DNA of 64,000 nt, from contig LM655191.1 of the NCBI GenBank assembly GCA_000824825.2, forward strand, positions 17,036 through 81,035, given 5' to 3'. A program made the translations under genes and the position numbers. The DNA comes from Mesorhizobium sp. ORS 3324 (GTDB taxonomy: Bacteria; Pseudomonadota; Alphaproteobacteria; Rhizobiales; Rhizobiaceae). Position 1 is the first letter of the stretch; each line of letters starts with the position of its first letter. Shown here piece by piece: positions 46,380 to 55,154 of this stretch. The notes beneath the pieces were generated by a model. It did not search any database. It had not been told where the DNA came from and saw nothing but the letters and a program-made list of their open reading frames with translations.

Positions 46380-47312
46380 TCAGTGCTTGATGCCGAGCAT
46401 CAGGTCCAGGTTCTGCACGGCAGCACCCGACGCACCCTTGCCGAGATTGTCGTAGACGGCCAGGAGCAGGGCCTGCGCCCGGTCGTCATTGGCGAACACA
46501 TAGACCTTCATCCGGTTGGTGCCGTTATAGATCTCCGGGTCGATCTCCTGCAGGCGCTCCGTATGCGTATAGGGCGCGACCTCGACCACGCCACCGGCGA
46601 TCGAGGCGTAATGATCGGCTATCGCCGCATGAAGCTCCTTCCCCGTGGGCACGCGGTCGAGGCCGCCGAGCTGCAGCGGCACCACCGTGATCATGCCTTG
46701 CGCGAAATTGCCGACCGCCGGCTGCATGATCGGGTCGTGCGACAGCTTCGCATAGGTCCTAAGCTCCGGCACATGCTTGTGCTGCAGCGTCAGGCCATAG
46801 GGCAGGAATTCGGGAGCGTCCTCGCCCTTGCCGACATAGTCCTCAATCATCGGCCGGCCGCCGCCGGAATAGCCGGAGATGCCGTTGACGGTGACCGGGA
46901 AATCGGCGGGCAGCAGGCCGGCCGAGACCAGCGGCCGCAGCGTCGCAATGGGACCCTGCGGCCAGCAGCCGGGGTTGGCGACGCGTTTGGCGTTGGCGAT
47001 CTTTTCTGCCTGGTCCTTGTCCATTTCGGCAAAGCCATATTCCCAGCCTTCGGCCACGCGGTGCGCGGTCGAGGCGTCGATCACCTTCGTCGTGTCGTTC
47101 GCGATCAGCGACACGCTCTCCTTGGCGGCGGCATCCGGCAGGCAAAGGATCGCCACATCGGCGGCATTGAGGAATTCGGCCCTGGCGGCGGCTTCCTTGC
47201 GGCGCTCCGCGGGAATGGAGATGATCTCCAGATCGTCGCGGTCGGCCAGCAGCGCCCTGATCTGCAGGCCTGTCGTGCCATGCTCGCCGTCAATGAAGAT
47301 TTTCGGTTTCAT
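46380..47312 (-). CDS. argC: N-acetyl-gamma-glutamyl-phosphate reductase, type 2
   Basis: A 310-residue enzyme for the third step of arginine synthesis. The N-terminal Rossmann start is KIFIDGEHGTTGLQIRALL, the catalytic Cys is Cys116 in VANPGCWPQG, and later motifs are GISGYSGGGRPMIEDY and HKHVPELRTY. Its short length and motif spacing mark the type 2 ArgC. The ATG at 47312 gives the normal start; the frame is open to 47339. It follows speB by 29 bp on the same strand. Confidence 0.95.
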   Translation of the reverse strand: MKPKIFIDGEHGTTGLQIRALLADRDDLEIISIPAERRKEAAARAEFLNAADVAILCLPDAAAKESVSLIANDTTKVIDASTAHRVAEGWEYGFAEMDKDQAEKIANAKRVANPGCWPQGPIATLRPLVSAGLLPADFPVTVNGISGYSGGGRPMIEDYVGKGEDAPEFLPYGLTLQHKHVPELRTYAKLSHDPIMQPAVGNFAQGMITVVPLQLGGLDRVPTGKELHAAIADHYASIAGGVVEVAPYTHTERLQEIDPEIYNGTNRMKVYVFANDDRAQALLLAVYDNLGKGASGAAVQNLDLMLGIKH

Positions 47313-47341
47313 AGGGTGCCAAATTCCTTGCAATTTCAAGC

Positions 47342-48343
47342 TTATATGCCTTGGGCACTGTGTATCACGGCATGAGTGCCGTTGTTCAAGTCCTCAAGCC
47401 GCGCCTTCCGTTCGGCCACCAGGCCTAAATAATGCATGGCAATGATCGATCCAGCGATTGCCGTAATATCGGCATGATCGTAGGCGGGCGCAACCTCGAC
47501 CACGTCGGCGCCGACGATATCGACCTGGCCGAGCTGGCGTAGCGTCGAGAGCATCTTTGCCGAGGACGGGCCGCCAGCCACCGGCGTGCCGGTGCCGGGC
47601 GCGAAAGCCGGGTCGAGGCAGTCGATGTCGAAGGTGAGATAGGTCTTCCTGCCGCCGGTGCGGTCGACGATGGCATAGGCGATATCCGAGGCGCGCATTT
47701 CCTCGACCTCATGGCCGTAGAGGATCTTGATGCCGAACGTGTCGGGTGCATGGGTACGGATGCCGATCTGGATCGACCGGTCGGGATCGATGATGCCTTC
47801 ATTCACTGCCCGTGCAACGAAAGAACCGTGGTCGATGCGCTTGCCGTCGTCCGGCCAGGTGTCCTGGTGGGCGTCGAACTGCACCAGCGCCAGCGGCCCG
47901 TGCATCGCCGCATGCGCCTTGAGCAGCGGCCAGGTGACGAAGTGGTCGCCACCGAGTGTCAGGAGGAAGGCGCCCGACCTCAGGATCTTGGCTGCCTCGC
48001 GCTCGATCGTGGCCGGCGTCTTCTGGTGGTTGCCGCTGTCGAGCAGGCAATCGCCATAGTCGACCACCGCGAGCCCTTCGAACAGGTCGCGCGAGAACGG
48101 GTATTGCGGATCGTTGTCGAGGATCGCCGAGGCGCGGCGGATCGCCTGCGGCCCGAAGCGGGCGCCCGGACGGTTGGTGACGGCGGCGTCAAAAGGAATG
48201 CCCCACACGACGGCGTCCGCGCCCTTCACGTCCTTGGTGTATTTGCGCCGCATGAACGACAGCGCGCCGGCATAGGTCGGCTCAAGCGACGCGCCTGTTT
48301 TCGAACGGGCTGTGAAGGCGTGGTCGATCTCTTTGTTCGCCAT
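47342..48343 (-). CDS. speB: agmatinase/ureohydrolase family protein
   Basis: A 333-residue manganese enzyme of the arginase fold. Metal ligands are in LTLGGDHFVTWPL, VQFDAHQDTW and TFDIDCLDPAFAPGTGTP. It probably splits agmatine to putrescine and urea; guanidinobutyrase or another ureohydrolase cannot be excluded. The ATG at 48343 fits the family start. It is upstream of argC in one transcription unit. Confidence 0.9.
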   Translation of the reverse strand: MANKEIDHAFTARSKTGASLEPTYAGALSFMRRKYTKDVKGADAVVWGIPFDAAVTNRPGARFGPQAIRRASAILDNDPQYPFSRDLFEGLAVVDYGDCLLDSGNHQKTPATIEREAAKILRSGAFLLTLGGDHFVTWPLLKAHAAMHGPLALVQFDAHQDTWPDDGKRIDHGSFVARAVNEGIIDPDRSIQIGIRTHAPDTFGIKILYGHEVEEMRASDIAYAIVDRTGGRKTYLTFDIDCLDPAFAPGTGTPVAGGPSSAKMLSTLRQLGQVDIVGADVVEVAPAYDHADITAIAGSIIAMHYLGLVAERKARLEDLNNGTHAVIHSAQGI

Positions 48344-48467
48344 TACGGGTCCTCGGTTGTCATCGGGCAGCCACAACTACAGAAGCGGCACGCAACTTGC
48401 CAGTCACAGCTTGCGGACACGGAGTGGCGCTTAGCGAGTGCCACGGCAACACAGGATTTGTCTCACC

Positions 48468-49682
48468 ATGACGCAGGCCGCCTTGCTCAACCTCGCGCCT
48501 GCTCCCACGGCGACCCGGGCCGGCACGACGGCGGCCAAGCGCTTCCTGGTGCTCGATTCCTGGCGCGGCATCTGCGCACTTATGGTGGCGCTGTTCCATT
48601 TCCCGACCACGTCGATGATCTCGCAGAGCGCCTTTGTCGGCGGCTCCTATCTCTTCGTCGACTTCTTCTTCGTGCTCTCCGGCTTCGTCATCGCCAGTTC
48701 CTATGGCAACCGGCTCAGTGAATCGGAAGAGCTTGCCCGTTTCGCTCTGGTGCGTTTCGGCCGCATCTACCCGCTGCATCTGCTGATGCTTGCCGCCTTC
48801 TTCGCCTTCGAGGCGCTGCGGCTTGCGCTCCCGGCACTGCACGGAACGGCTGCCGCGCCCTTCACCGGCGGCTTCGATCTCAAAAGCCTCGCCGCCAACC
48901 TCCTGCTGCTGCAGGGCACGGGGGTGGAGGATCGCCTGAGCTGGAACGCACCGAGCTGGAGCATTTCGGCCGAATTCTTCACCTATCTGCTTTTTGCCGG
49001 CGTGGTGTTCGCGACCGGCCGCCGCGCCTGGATATGGTTCGTCGCAGCAGCTGTCACGGCGCCTTTCTTCCTGCTTGGCTTTTCGACCCGTCATATGGAC
49101 GTGTCCTTCGATTTCGGCTTCATCCGCTGCCTTTACGGCTTCTCGCTCGGCGCTCTGCTTGCCTGGTTTCAGCACGATTCCATTGCAGAGGCGCGACAGG
49201 CGATGGCCGGCGGGGCAGGGCGCCTCGCCTGGACGGTGGCCGAGCTCGCCATGATCGCGGCGATCTGTATCTTCGTGTCCGTCGCCGGCACGAATGACGC
49301 GGGCATCGCGGCGCCCGTCGTCTTCGCGTCGGCGCTCTACCTCTTCGCCCATGAGGGCGGCTTGATCAGTATGCTGTTGCGCAGCCGGCCGATGCTGCTG
49401 CTCGGCTCGCTCTCCTACTCGATCTACATGGTCCACATCTTCGTCCAGGGCCGCATGATCAATGTCGGCGGGCTGATCGAGCGTAAGCTCGGGCTCGGCA
49501 TTGTCGGCGACATCGCGCTGCGCGGCGACCAGGTGACGGGTTTCGGCACGGGCTCGCCATGGGTCGGCTTCGCGGCTTTGATGGCGATGCTGCTCGCCGT
49601 CATCGTCGCGTCTTGGGTTTCCTGGCGCTTCGTCGAGATGCCGGCGCTGGCCTGGTTCCGTCGCCGCGCCAGGCGACTTTGA
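48468..49682 (+). CDS. acyltransferase 3 family membrane protein
   Basis: A 404-residue membrane protein with about ten helices of the Acyl_transf_3 (OafA/ExoZ) family. Signatures are FLVLDSWRGICALMVALFHF (with R and H of the active site), YLFVDFFFVLSGFVIA, and RFGRIYPLHLLML. It transfers acetyl or other acyl groups to an envelope sugar or polysaccharide. The target is unknown; the nearby EPS genes make that polymer a candidate. The ATG at 48468 is preferred over one at 48438. Confidence 0.9.
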   Translation: MTQAALLNLAPAPTATRAGTTAAKRFLVLDSWRGICALMVALFHFPTTSMISQSAFVGGSYLFVDFFFVLSGFVIASSYGNRLSESEELARFALVRFGRIYPLHLLMLAAFFAFEALRLALPALHGTAAAPFTGGFDLKSLAANLLLLQGTGVEDRLSWNAPSWSISAEFFTYLLFAGVVFATGRRAWIWFVAAAVTAPFFLLGFSTRHMDVSFDFGFIRCLYGFSLGALLAWFQHDSIAEARQAMAGGAGRLAWTVAELAMIAAICIFVSVAGTNDAGIAAPVVFASALYLFAHEGGLISMLLRSRPMLLLGSLSYSIYMVHIFVQGRMINVGGLIERKLGLGIVGDIALRGDQVTGFGTGSPWVGFAALMAMLLAVIVASWVSWRFVEMPALAWFRRRARRL

Positions 49683-49766
49683 CCAAACAGCTAGCCGGCT
49701 TCGTTCACCGCCCTGTCACGGGCATCGCCTAACCGGGTCCCGAACCCGGAACGGAGCGATTCCCCG

Positions 49767-50825
49767 ATGCCAAAACTCTGGCTGAGCCTTCTTCTATCCG
49801 CCACGTTCGCGGCCGTCCCTGGCCAATGCTTAGCCGGCGAGACACGCGCCGCCCAAATCCTCGACCGCTTCGAGCACGCAAACCAGTGGCGCGACCATGT
49901 GATGATCGCCGCCCACCGCGCCGGCAGCATGCAGGCCGGCAAGACGCTCTATGCCGAGAATTCGCTTGTCGCCGTCGAGGCCTCGATCGCCATCGGCGCC
50001 GAGATCGTCGAGGTCGATGTCAGGCGCTCGAAGGACGGCGAATTCGTCATCATGCATGACAGCTGGCTCGATCGCACCACCACCTGCAAGGGCGAGGTGG
50101 ACACCTTCACGCTGGCCGAGCTGAAGAAATGCCGGCTGGTCATCGAGGGCACCGGCGCCGTCACCAACGAGACTGTGTCGACGCTGCGCGAAATGCTGAC
50201 GGCGACCAGGGACAGGATCCTGATCAACCTCGACAACAAACTCGAGGTCACGGACCTGCCGGGCATGATCGCCGTCGCACGCGATCTCGGCATGGCCGAT
50301 CAGGTGATCGTCAAGGAGAACCTCTGGAACCGTCAGCGCATCGATGCCGCCAGGGTCGCGCTTGCCCAGGCAGGCGGCGGTTTCCAGTTCATGCCGATCC
50401 TGGCCGACGACGCCGTGCATGATGCAGCCTTCGCCGACGAGGTAGGCCGGGCATTCCCGCTGCGCGCGGTCGAGCTGATCAATTGGCGCAACGGCGCAGA
50501 GACGCTGACTGAGACCGGTGGCCCGCTGTACAGCACCCGGATGCGGACTTTAGCCGTGCGGGGTGACTGGCACCTCTGGGCCGACACCTACGCCATCGTC
50601 AACAAGCCGGGCGGTTTTCTTGCCGGCGGCCGCGGCGACGCGCTGGCGGTCGCAGCCAGCCTGCCGCGCGAAGCTTGGGGTTTCTGGGTCGACCGCGGCG
50701 CCACCATCATCCAGACAGACGAGCCGAAAGCGGCGATCGAATGGCTGGCGGCGAATGGGTATCGGGTGCCGTATACGACGGACGTGAAACCGGCAGAGCC
50801 GGCGCATACGGCGAGCATCAACTGA
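49767..50825 (+). CDS. secreted glycerophosphodiester phosphodiesterase family protein
   Basis: A 352-residue protein. Residues 1-23 are a signal peptide (LSLLLSATFAAVPGQCLA). The GDPD domain begins VMIAAHRAGSMQAGKTLYAE and has the metal ligands EIVEVDVRRSKDG and VIMHDSWLDRTT. It would split glycerophosphodiesters to glycerol-3-phosphate and an alcohol in the periplasm. HRA replaces the more usual HRG. It stands alone, 84 bp after the acyltransferase gene on the same strand. Confidence 0.87.
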   Translation: MPKLWLSLLLSATFAAVPGQCLAGETRAAQILDRFEHANQWRDHVMIAAHRAGSMQAGKTLYAENSLVAVEASIAIGAEIVEVDVRRSKDGEFVIMHDSWLDRTTTCKGEVDTFTLAELKKCRLVIEGTGAVTNETVSTLREMLTATRDRILINLDNKLEVTDLPGMIAVARDLGMADQVIVKENLWNRQRIDAARVALAQAGGGFQFMPILADDAVHDAAFADEVGRAFPLRAVELINWRNGAETLTETGGPLYSTRMRTLAVRGDWHLWADTYAIVNKPGGFLAGGRGDALAVAASLPREAWGFWVDRGATIIQTDEPKAAIEWLAANGYRVPYTTDVKPAEPAHTASIN

Positions 50826-50846
50826 GAGCCGGCGCCGGGGCTGCGA

Positions 50847-50870
50847 TCTCCCCCACTTTGGGGGGAGATT
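50847..50870. repeat. short palindromic CT/GA-rich repeat
   Basis: ATCTCCCCC and GGGGGGAGAT are inverted around ACTTT. It is the same short hairpin as at 9-38 and inside each arm of the 16751-16914 element. It lies between the convergent phosphodiesterase and aldo/keto reductase genes. Confidence 0.7.
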
Positions 50871-50884
50871 GGCTAATCGCGGCC

Positions 50885-51757
50885 TCACGCCGCCTTCGCG
50901 ACTCCGTCCAATTCGCTCAACGCCGCCTCCGACAGCTCCAGCTCCGCTGCCGCCAGATTCTCCCGCAAATGCTCTACCGACGACGTCCCCGGGATCAGCA
51001 GGATATTGGGCGCGCGCCGCAGCAGCCAGGCGAGCGCGACCTGCATCGGCGTCGCGCCAAGCCGTTCAGCGACACCCGACAAGGTTGAGGACTGCAATGG
51101 ACTGAAGCCGCCGAGCGGGAAGAACGGCACATAGGCGATGCCGTCGCGGGCAAGCTCGTCGATCAGCCCGTCGTCTTGCCTGTGCGCGAGGTTGTACTGG
51201 TTCTGCACGCAGACGATCTCGCAGATGCGGCGGCCTTCCGCGATCTGCGCGCGGGTGACGTTGCTCAAGCCGATATGGCGCACCAGGCCCTTGCGCTGCA
51301 ACTCGGCAAGCACGGTGAGCGGCTCTTCGATCGAGCCTTCGGCCGGACCGTGGGTGTCGAACATGATGCGCAGATTGACCACATCGAGCGCGTCCAGCCC
51401 GAGATTGCTGAGATTGTCGTGCACGGCTTGCGCGAGCTCCTCGGGCGAATAGGCCGGCAGCCAAGACGCGTCGCTGCCGCGGCGGGCGCCGATCTTGGTG
51501 ACGATGACGAGATCGTCAGGGTAGGGCACCAGCGCCTCGCGGATCAGCCGGTTGGTGACATGCGGGCCATAATAGTCGCTGGTGTCGATGTGGTTGACCC
51601 CATTCGCCACCGCTTCGCGCAGCACGGCGATTGCCGCGTCATGATCTTTCGGCGGGCCGAACACGCCTTTGCCCGCGAGCTGCATGGCGCCGTAGCCGAG
51701 GCGCCGGACCGCGCGGTCGCCGAGTTTGTATGTAGCGGAATTGCCGATGCTGGACAT
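50885..51757 (-). CDS. aldo/keto reductase
   Basis: A 290-residue NADPH-dependent oxidoreductase of the TIM-barrel type. The catalytic Asp-Tyr pair is in NHIDTSDYYGPH, the Lys in VIVTKIGAR, and the cofactor loop includes LIPGTSSVEHLREN. The substrate is unknown. The ATG at 51757 is preferred, with the frame open to 51796. Divergent from a LysR regulator with 95 bp between; the LysR protein probably controls it. Confidence 0.92.
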   Translation of the reverse strand: MSSIGNSATYKLGDRAVRRLGYGAMQLAGKGVFGPPKDHDAAIAVLREAVANGVNHIDTSDYYGPHVTNRLIREALVPYPDDLVIVTKIGARRGSDASWLPAYSPEELAQAVHDNLSNLGLDALDVVNLRIMFDTHGPAEGSIEEPLTVLAELQRKGLVRHIGLSNVTRAQIAEGRRICEIVCVQNQYNLAHRQDDGLIDELARDGIAYVPFFPLGGFSPLQSSTLSGVAERLGATPMQVALAWLLRRAPNILLIPGTSSVEHLRENLAAAELELSEAALSELDGVAKAA

Positions 51758-51852
51758 GGTCGCTTCTCCTTTTTGCCGAGGAGGGAAATAGGTCATGTCC
51801 GCTGTCTCGATAACCGCCTATAGTCGGAACAACTTGTGCGGAATGACGAACA

Positions 51853-52758
51853 ATGGCTGACCTCAGCGATCTCCAGGCTTTCCTGGCCGTGGCACGCGCC
51901 GGCGGCTTTCGCGAGGGAGCGCGCGCAACCGCTGGCAGCGCTTCGGCGCTCAGCGAAGCGATCCGTCGGCTCGAAACGCAGCTCGGTGTCAGGCTGTTCA
52001 ACCGCACGACGCGCAGTGTCGCCCTGACGGAGGCTGGCGCGGGCCTGCTGGCGCGGCTCGGCCCCGCGCTGGGTGAGGTCGAGGCAGCGCTCGACGTCGT
52101 GAACGGCTTTCGCGACCGGCCGGCCGGTACCTTGCGGCTCAACGTGCCGGTTAGTGCCGCGCGGCTGGTGCTCCCCAAGGTCGTCCCCGGATTCCTCGCC
52201 GCCTATCCTGCAATCCGGCTTGAGGTGATTGCCGAAGAGAGCTTTGTCGACCTGCAGGCGGCCGGCTGCGATGCCGGCATCCGCTACGACGAGCGGCTGG
52301 AGCAGGACATGATCGCGGTGCCGATCGGACCGCGAATCCAGCGTTTCGCGACGGCCGCTTCGCCTGCCTATCTCGCCAGGCATGGCCGGCCGCAGCACCC
52401 GCGCGACCTGCTTGACCATGCCTGTTTGCGTGGGCGCTTCTCAGGGCGCGCCGTGGCGCCATGGGAATTCGAGCGCGACGGCGAAGTGGTTCGGGTCGAT
52501 CCGTCAGGCCCGCTGCTCGTCACTTTGGGCGGTGCCGTCGATCTCGCCGTCGATGCGGCGATAGCCGGCACCGGCATCGTCAGCCTGTTCGAGGACTGGC
52601 TTCGCCCGCATTTCGAGAGAGGCACGCTGGAGCCGATTCTCGAGCCCTGGTGGCAGGAATTTTCCGGACCGTTCCTCTACTATCCCGGACGGCGCCTTGT
52701 GCCCGCGCCGCTGCGCGCGTTCATCGACTACATCAAGGGGCCATCAGGCCGCTGGTGA
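51853..52758 (+). CDS. LysR family transcriptional regulator
   Basis: A 301-residue regulator. The N-terminal winged HTH spans residues 1-60 (DLSDLQAFLAVARAGGFREGAR, then SALSEAIRRLETQLGVRLFNR and TTRSVALTEAG). The effector domain (about residues 90-295) resembles the substrate-binding fold of the CrgA/DsdC-like LysR group. Divergent placement next to the aldo/keto reductase suggests it regulates that gene. Confidence 0.92.
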   Translation: MADLSDLQAFLAVARAGGFREGARATAGSASALSEAIRRLETQLGVRLFNRTTRSVALTEAGAGLLARLGPALGEVEAALDVVNGFRDRPAGTLRLNVPVSAARLVLPKVVPGFLAAYPAIRLEVIAEESFVDLQAAGCDAGIRYDERLEQDMIAVPIGPRIQRFATAASPAYLARHGRPQHPRDLLDHACLRGRFSGRAVAPWEFERDGEVVRVDPSGPLLVTLGGAVDLAVDAAIAGTGIVSLFEDWLRPHFERGTLEPILEPWWQEFSGPFLYYPGRRLVPAPLRAFIDYIKGPSGRW

Positions 52759-52765
52759 CACACAA

Positions 52766-52789
52766 AAAGGCCGCCCGGAGGCGGCCTTT
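52766..52789 (-). terminator. terminator of the rplM-rpsI operon
   Basis: AAAGGCCGCC and GGCGGCCTTT form a 10-bp stem with a four-base loop. On the minus strand the hairpin is followed by TTTTTGTG, so it ends rpsI transcription; on the plus strand it may also serve the LysR gene. Confidence 0.85.
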
Positions 52790-52812
52790 CGAACGCTTGA
52801 AGAGCGTGAAGC

Positions 52813-53289
52813 TTAGCGCTTGGAAAACTGGAAGCTGCGGCGGGCCTTCGCCTTGCCGTACTTCTTGCGCTCGACCACGCGGCTGTCTCGGGTCAGGAAG
52901 CCGCCCTTCTTGAGCACGGAGCGCAACGCCGGCTCGTAATAGGTCAGCGCCTTGGAGATGCCGTGACGCACGGCGCCCGCCTGGCCGGACAGGCCGCCGC
53001 CGATGACGGTGGCGACGATGTCATACTGGCCGGCGCGATTTGCCGCGACGATCGGCTGGTTGAGGATCATCTGCAGCACGGGACGCGCGAAATAGGTCGC
53101 GAATTCCTTGTCGTTGACGGTGATCTTGCCGGAGCCCGGCTTCACCCAGACGCGCGCGATGGCGTTCTTGCGCTTGCCGGTGGCATAGGCGCGGCCCGAC
53201 TTGTCGAGCTTCTGGACGTGGACGGGCGCGGCCGGCTGCGCGGCGGCAGTGACAGTCCCGAGTTCTGCGAGCGAGGAAAGCTCAGCCAT
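52813..53289 (-). CDS. rpsI: 30S ribosomal protein S9
   Basis: A 158-residue ribosomal protein. The conserved part starts [20 protein letters not shown] and ends with the basic [18 protein letters not shown] tail that reaches the decoding site. The first 25-30 residues are a variable extension seen in Alphaproteobacteria. Its ATG overlaps the rplM stop by one base (TAATG). Confidence 0.98.
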   Translation of the reverse strand: MAELSSLAELGTVTAAAQPAAPVHVQKLDKSGRAYATGKRKNAIARVWVKPGSGKITVNDKEFATYFARPVLQMILNQPIVAANRAGQYDIVATVIGGGLSGQAGAVRHGISKALTYYEPALRSVLKKGGFLTRDSRVVERKKYGKAKARRSFQFSKR

Positions 53290-53753
53290 TACGAGGCCCT
53301 CTTGTTCTTGGGGTTCAGCTTGGCCACGTCGAGCGTGACGGGCTGCTGGGCGGCGTGCGGATGCTCGGCGCCTGCATAGACGCGGAGATTCTTCATCTGG
53401 CGGCGGCCGAGCGGGCCGCGCGGGATCATGCGCTCGACGGCCTTCTCGACGACACGCTCGGGGAAGCGGCCCTCGAGCAGCTGGCGCGCGGTGCGCTCCT
53501 TGATGCCGCCGGGGTGGCCGGTGTGCCAGTAATAGACCTTGTCGGTGTACTTCTTGCCGGTGAACACCACCTTGTCGGCGTTGATGACGATGACATTGTC
53601 GCCATCATCGACATGCGGGGTGAAGGTGGGCTTGTGCTTGCCGCGCAGATGGTTGGCGATGACAGTGGCGAGGCGGCCGACGACGAGACCCTCGGCGTCG
53701 ATCAGCACCCACTTCTTCACCACATCCGCAGGCTTCTGCGAAAAGGTAGCCAT
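53289..53753 (-). CDS. rplM: 50S ribosomal protein L13
   Basis: A 154-residue ribosomal protein with the typical [18 protein letters not shown] start, [18 protein letters not shown] centre and [18 protein letters not shown] motif. The frame is open upstream to 53918, but the ATG at 53753 is the family start. It is the first gene of the L13-S9 operon, with about 130 nt of leader downstream of a strong promoter. That leader could hold an autoregulatory site, which is known for L13 in E. coli. Confidence 0.98.
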   Translation of the reverse strand: MATFSQKPADVVKKWVLIDAEGLVVGRLATVIANHLRGKHKPTFTPHVDDGDNVIVINADKVVFTGKKYTDKVYYWHTGHPGGIKERTARQLLEGRFPERVVEKAVERMIPRGPLGRRQMKNLRVYAGAEHPHAAQQPVTLDVAKLNPKNKRAS

Positions 53754-53889
53754 GGTGTTGCTCTCAGGTTGACCTTCCCCATCCGCGAACGACAAGGAAA
53801 GCGTTTTTTGTTGCTTGGATTGGCGAGGGCGAAAGAGCCATCCGCCAATAACAAAACGGCGGCCGTTGCGGGCCGCTGCTTCGGGAGGG

Positions 53890-53918
53890 CTTATAGGCGA
53901 GGGCGCCGAACGCGTCAA
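53890..53918 (-). promoter_or_regulatory. sigma-70 promoter of rplM-rpsI
   Basis: On the minus strand TTGACG (53913-53918), a 17-base spacer and TATAAG (53890-53895). This is a near-consensus housekeeping promoter at about 137 bp before the rplM start, as expected for a ribosomal protein operon. Confidence 0.75.
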
Positions 53919-54001
53919 GGCGAATAGAAACTCATATGGCGCATAAAATAAGGCAAAAACAATAGGTTAAGTATGAGGTATTATTTTACCGCAGATGAAA
54001 G

Positions 54002-54030
54002 GGGCGCTCCGGCCGATCACCGGAACGCCC
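54002..54030 (-). terminator. probable terminator of the SRPBCC gene
   Basis: GGGCGCTCCGG and CCGGAACGCCC form an 11-bp stem with one mismatch and a seven-base loop. On the minus strand a short CTTTC follows. It lies 18 bp past the SRPBCC stop. Confidence 0.55.
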
Positions 54031-54047
54031 TCCGATGGATCCGGCCG

Positions 54048-54449
54048 TCAGTTGGCGGCTTCGAGCGAGCGGCGGATCTCGGGCGCAAGCTGGTCCATTG
54101 CCGCGGCGAGCCAGTCGCAGAGCTCGTCCGGAGCGGTGTCATGGATCCACACCAGCCGGCTGCGCCCATCGTTTTCCGCAAAGACCTGCATGGACGTGTT
54201 GTCGTGCCTCACGTCTTCGCCTTCCCAGGCCCAGACGATCCGGCGCGCCTGTTCGTCGCGGGCAATCAGCCTCTCATGCACGACCTTGCCGTCGGAGAAG
54301 GTCATTTGCCGCAAGTTGGGCTCGACCAGACGGCAATCGATGAAGATGTCCGGCGTTGTCAGCCGGGGTCCCTCGGCGAAGTTGCCGACGGTCCGCCAGA
54401 CGCTCTCCGGTGATGCATCGACGATCAATTCCCTGATAACTGATCCCAT
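54048..54449 (-). CDS. SRPBCC family protein
   Basis: A 133-residue protein of the START/polyketide-cyclase fold: a beta strand opening MGSVIRELIVDASPESVWRTV, then grip-like strands (RQMTFSDGKVVHERLIARDE, RRIVWAWEG, SRLVWIHDTAPD) and a long C-terminal helix. Such proteins bind small hydrophobic ligands; the ligand is unknown. Divergent from a TetR gene, with tandem palindromic operators between them, so it is very likely repressed by that TetR protein. Confidence 0.82.
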   Translation of the reverse strand: MGSVIRELIVDASPESVWRTVGNFAEGPRLTTPDIFIDCRLVEPNLRQMTFSDGKVVHERLIARDEQARRIVWAWEGEDVRHDNTSMQVFAENDGRSRLVWIHDTAPDELCDWLAAAMDQLAPEIRRSLEAAN

Positions 54450-54470
54450 TTTGGTACCTCCTGTTTGACG

Positions 54471-54504
54471 GTAGACAAATCTGTCTACTAGACAAACCTG
54501 TCTG
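54471..54504. promoter_or_regulatory. tandem TetR-type operators
   Basis: GTAGACAAATCTGTCTAC (54471-54488) is a palindrome with perfect 7-bp arms and a four-base centre. TAGACAAACCTGTCTG (54489-54504) repeats it with perfect 5-bp inner arms, 17 bp on. They lie between the divergent SRPBCC (54449) and TetR genes and touch the TetR ATG at 54506. They fit two TetR dimers and would repress both genes. Confidence 0.85.
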
Positions 54505-54505
54505 T

Positions 54506-55132
54506 ATGCCGGAAAACGGGGCGCGTCAAAGGATATACGGGATGGCGGGCCACACTGCTGACATCACTGACAATGGCCAGGAGAGTTCCGCGCGCAACCG
54601 CGTTCTGGATACGGCGACGAAGCTCTTCTATGCCGGGGGCGTGCATGCGATCGGCGTCGACCGGATCATCGCCGAGGCGGGCGTCGCAAAGGCCACTTTC
54701 TACAAATACTTTCCGGCCAAGGACGAGCTGGTCCGCGCTTATGTCCAGAACCAAAGCCGGCTGGGGAGGGCCGCGATCGACAGGATCGGTGAGCGGCCGG
54801 CGCGGGCCACGATCCTGGCTATCTTCGATCTTGTTGCGGATGCCGCCGCCCAACCGGGCTATCGCGGCTGCCCGTTTCTCAATGCCGCCGCCGAATATCC
54901 GGACCCGGGCCATCCGGTGAGGCAGGCGATCGGCGAGCACAGGCGTTGGAAGCACGACCTCCTGCGCAGTCTGCTCGCCGCCGACGGCAATCCGGATCCG
55001 GACATCACGGCCGATATCCTCACTGTTGCCGGCGACGGACTGCTCATCGCCAGCCACCTCGACAAACCCGCAAACCTGCGCCACCTCATCCGCGAGACGG
55101 TCCTGCAAATCCTGGGGCCATCAGCAGGCTAA
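54506..55132 (+). CDS. TetR/AcrR family transcriptional regulator
   Basis: A 208-residue regulator. The N-terminal HTH is at about residues 30-75 (RVLDTATKLFYAGGVHAIGV, then RIIAEAGVAKATFYKYFPAKDELV). The C-terminal ligand domain has a CPFLNAAAEYPDPGHPV segment, seen in a TetR subgroup. The ATG at 54506 directly abuts the operator; an ATG at 54542 is also possible and would leave the operator clear of the coding region. It probably represses itself and the divergent SRPBCC gene. Confidence 0.9.
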   Translation: MPENGARQRIYGMAGHTADITDNGQESSARNRVLDTATKLFYAGGVHAIGVDRIIAEAGVAKATFYKYFPAKDELVRAYVQNQSRLGRAAIDRIGERPARATILAIFDLVADAAAQPGYRGCPFLNAAAEYPDPGHPVRQAIGEHRRWKHDLLRSLLAADGNPDPDITADILTVAGDGLLIASHLDKPANLRHLIRETVLQILGPSAG

Positions 55133-55154
55133 CGCTCGGCGCGGAGCTTGCCGT

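Noticed and set aside
49732..49750. Palindrome CCGGGT-ACCCGG as a terminator of the acyltransferase gene
   Set aside because: Six-bp arms and no T-tract; chance is likely in GC-rich DNA.
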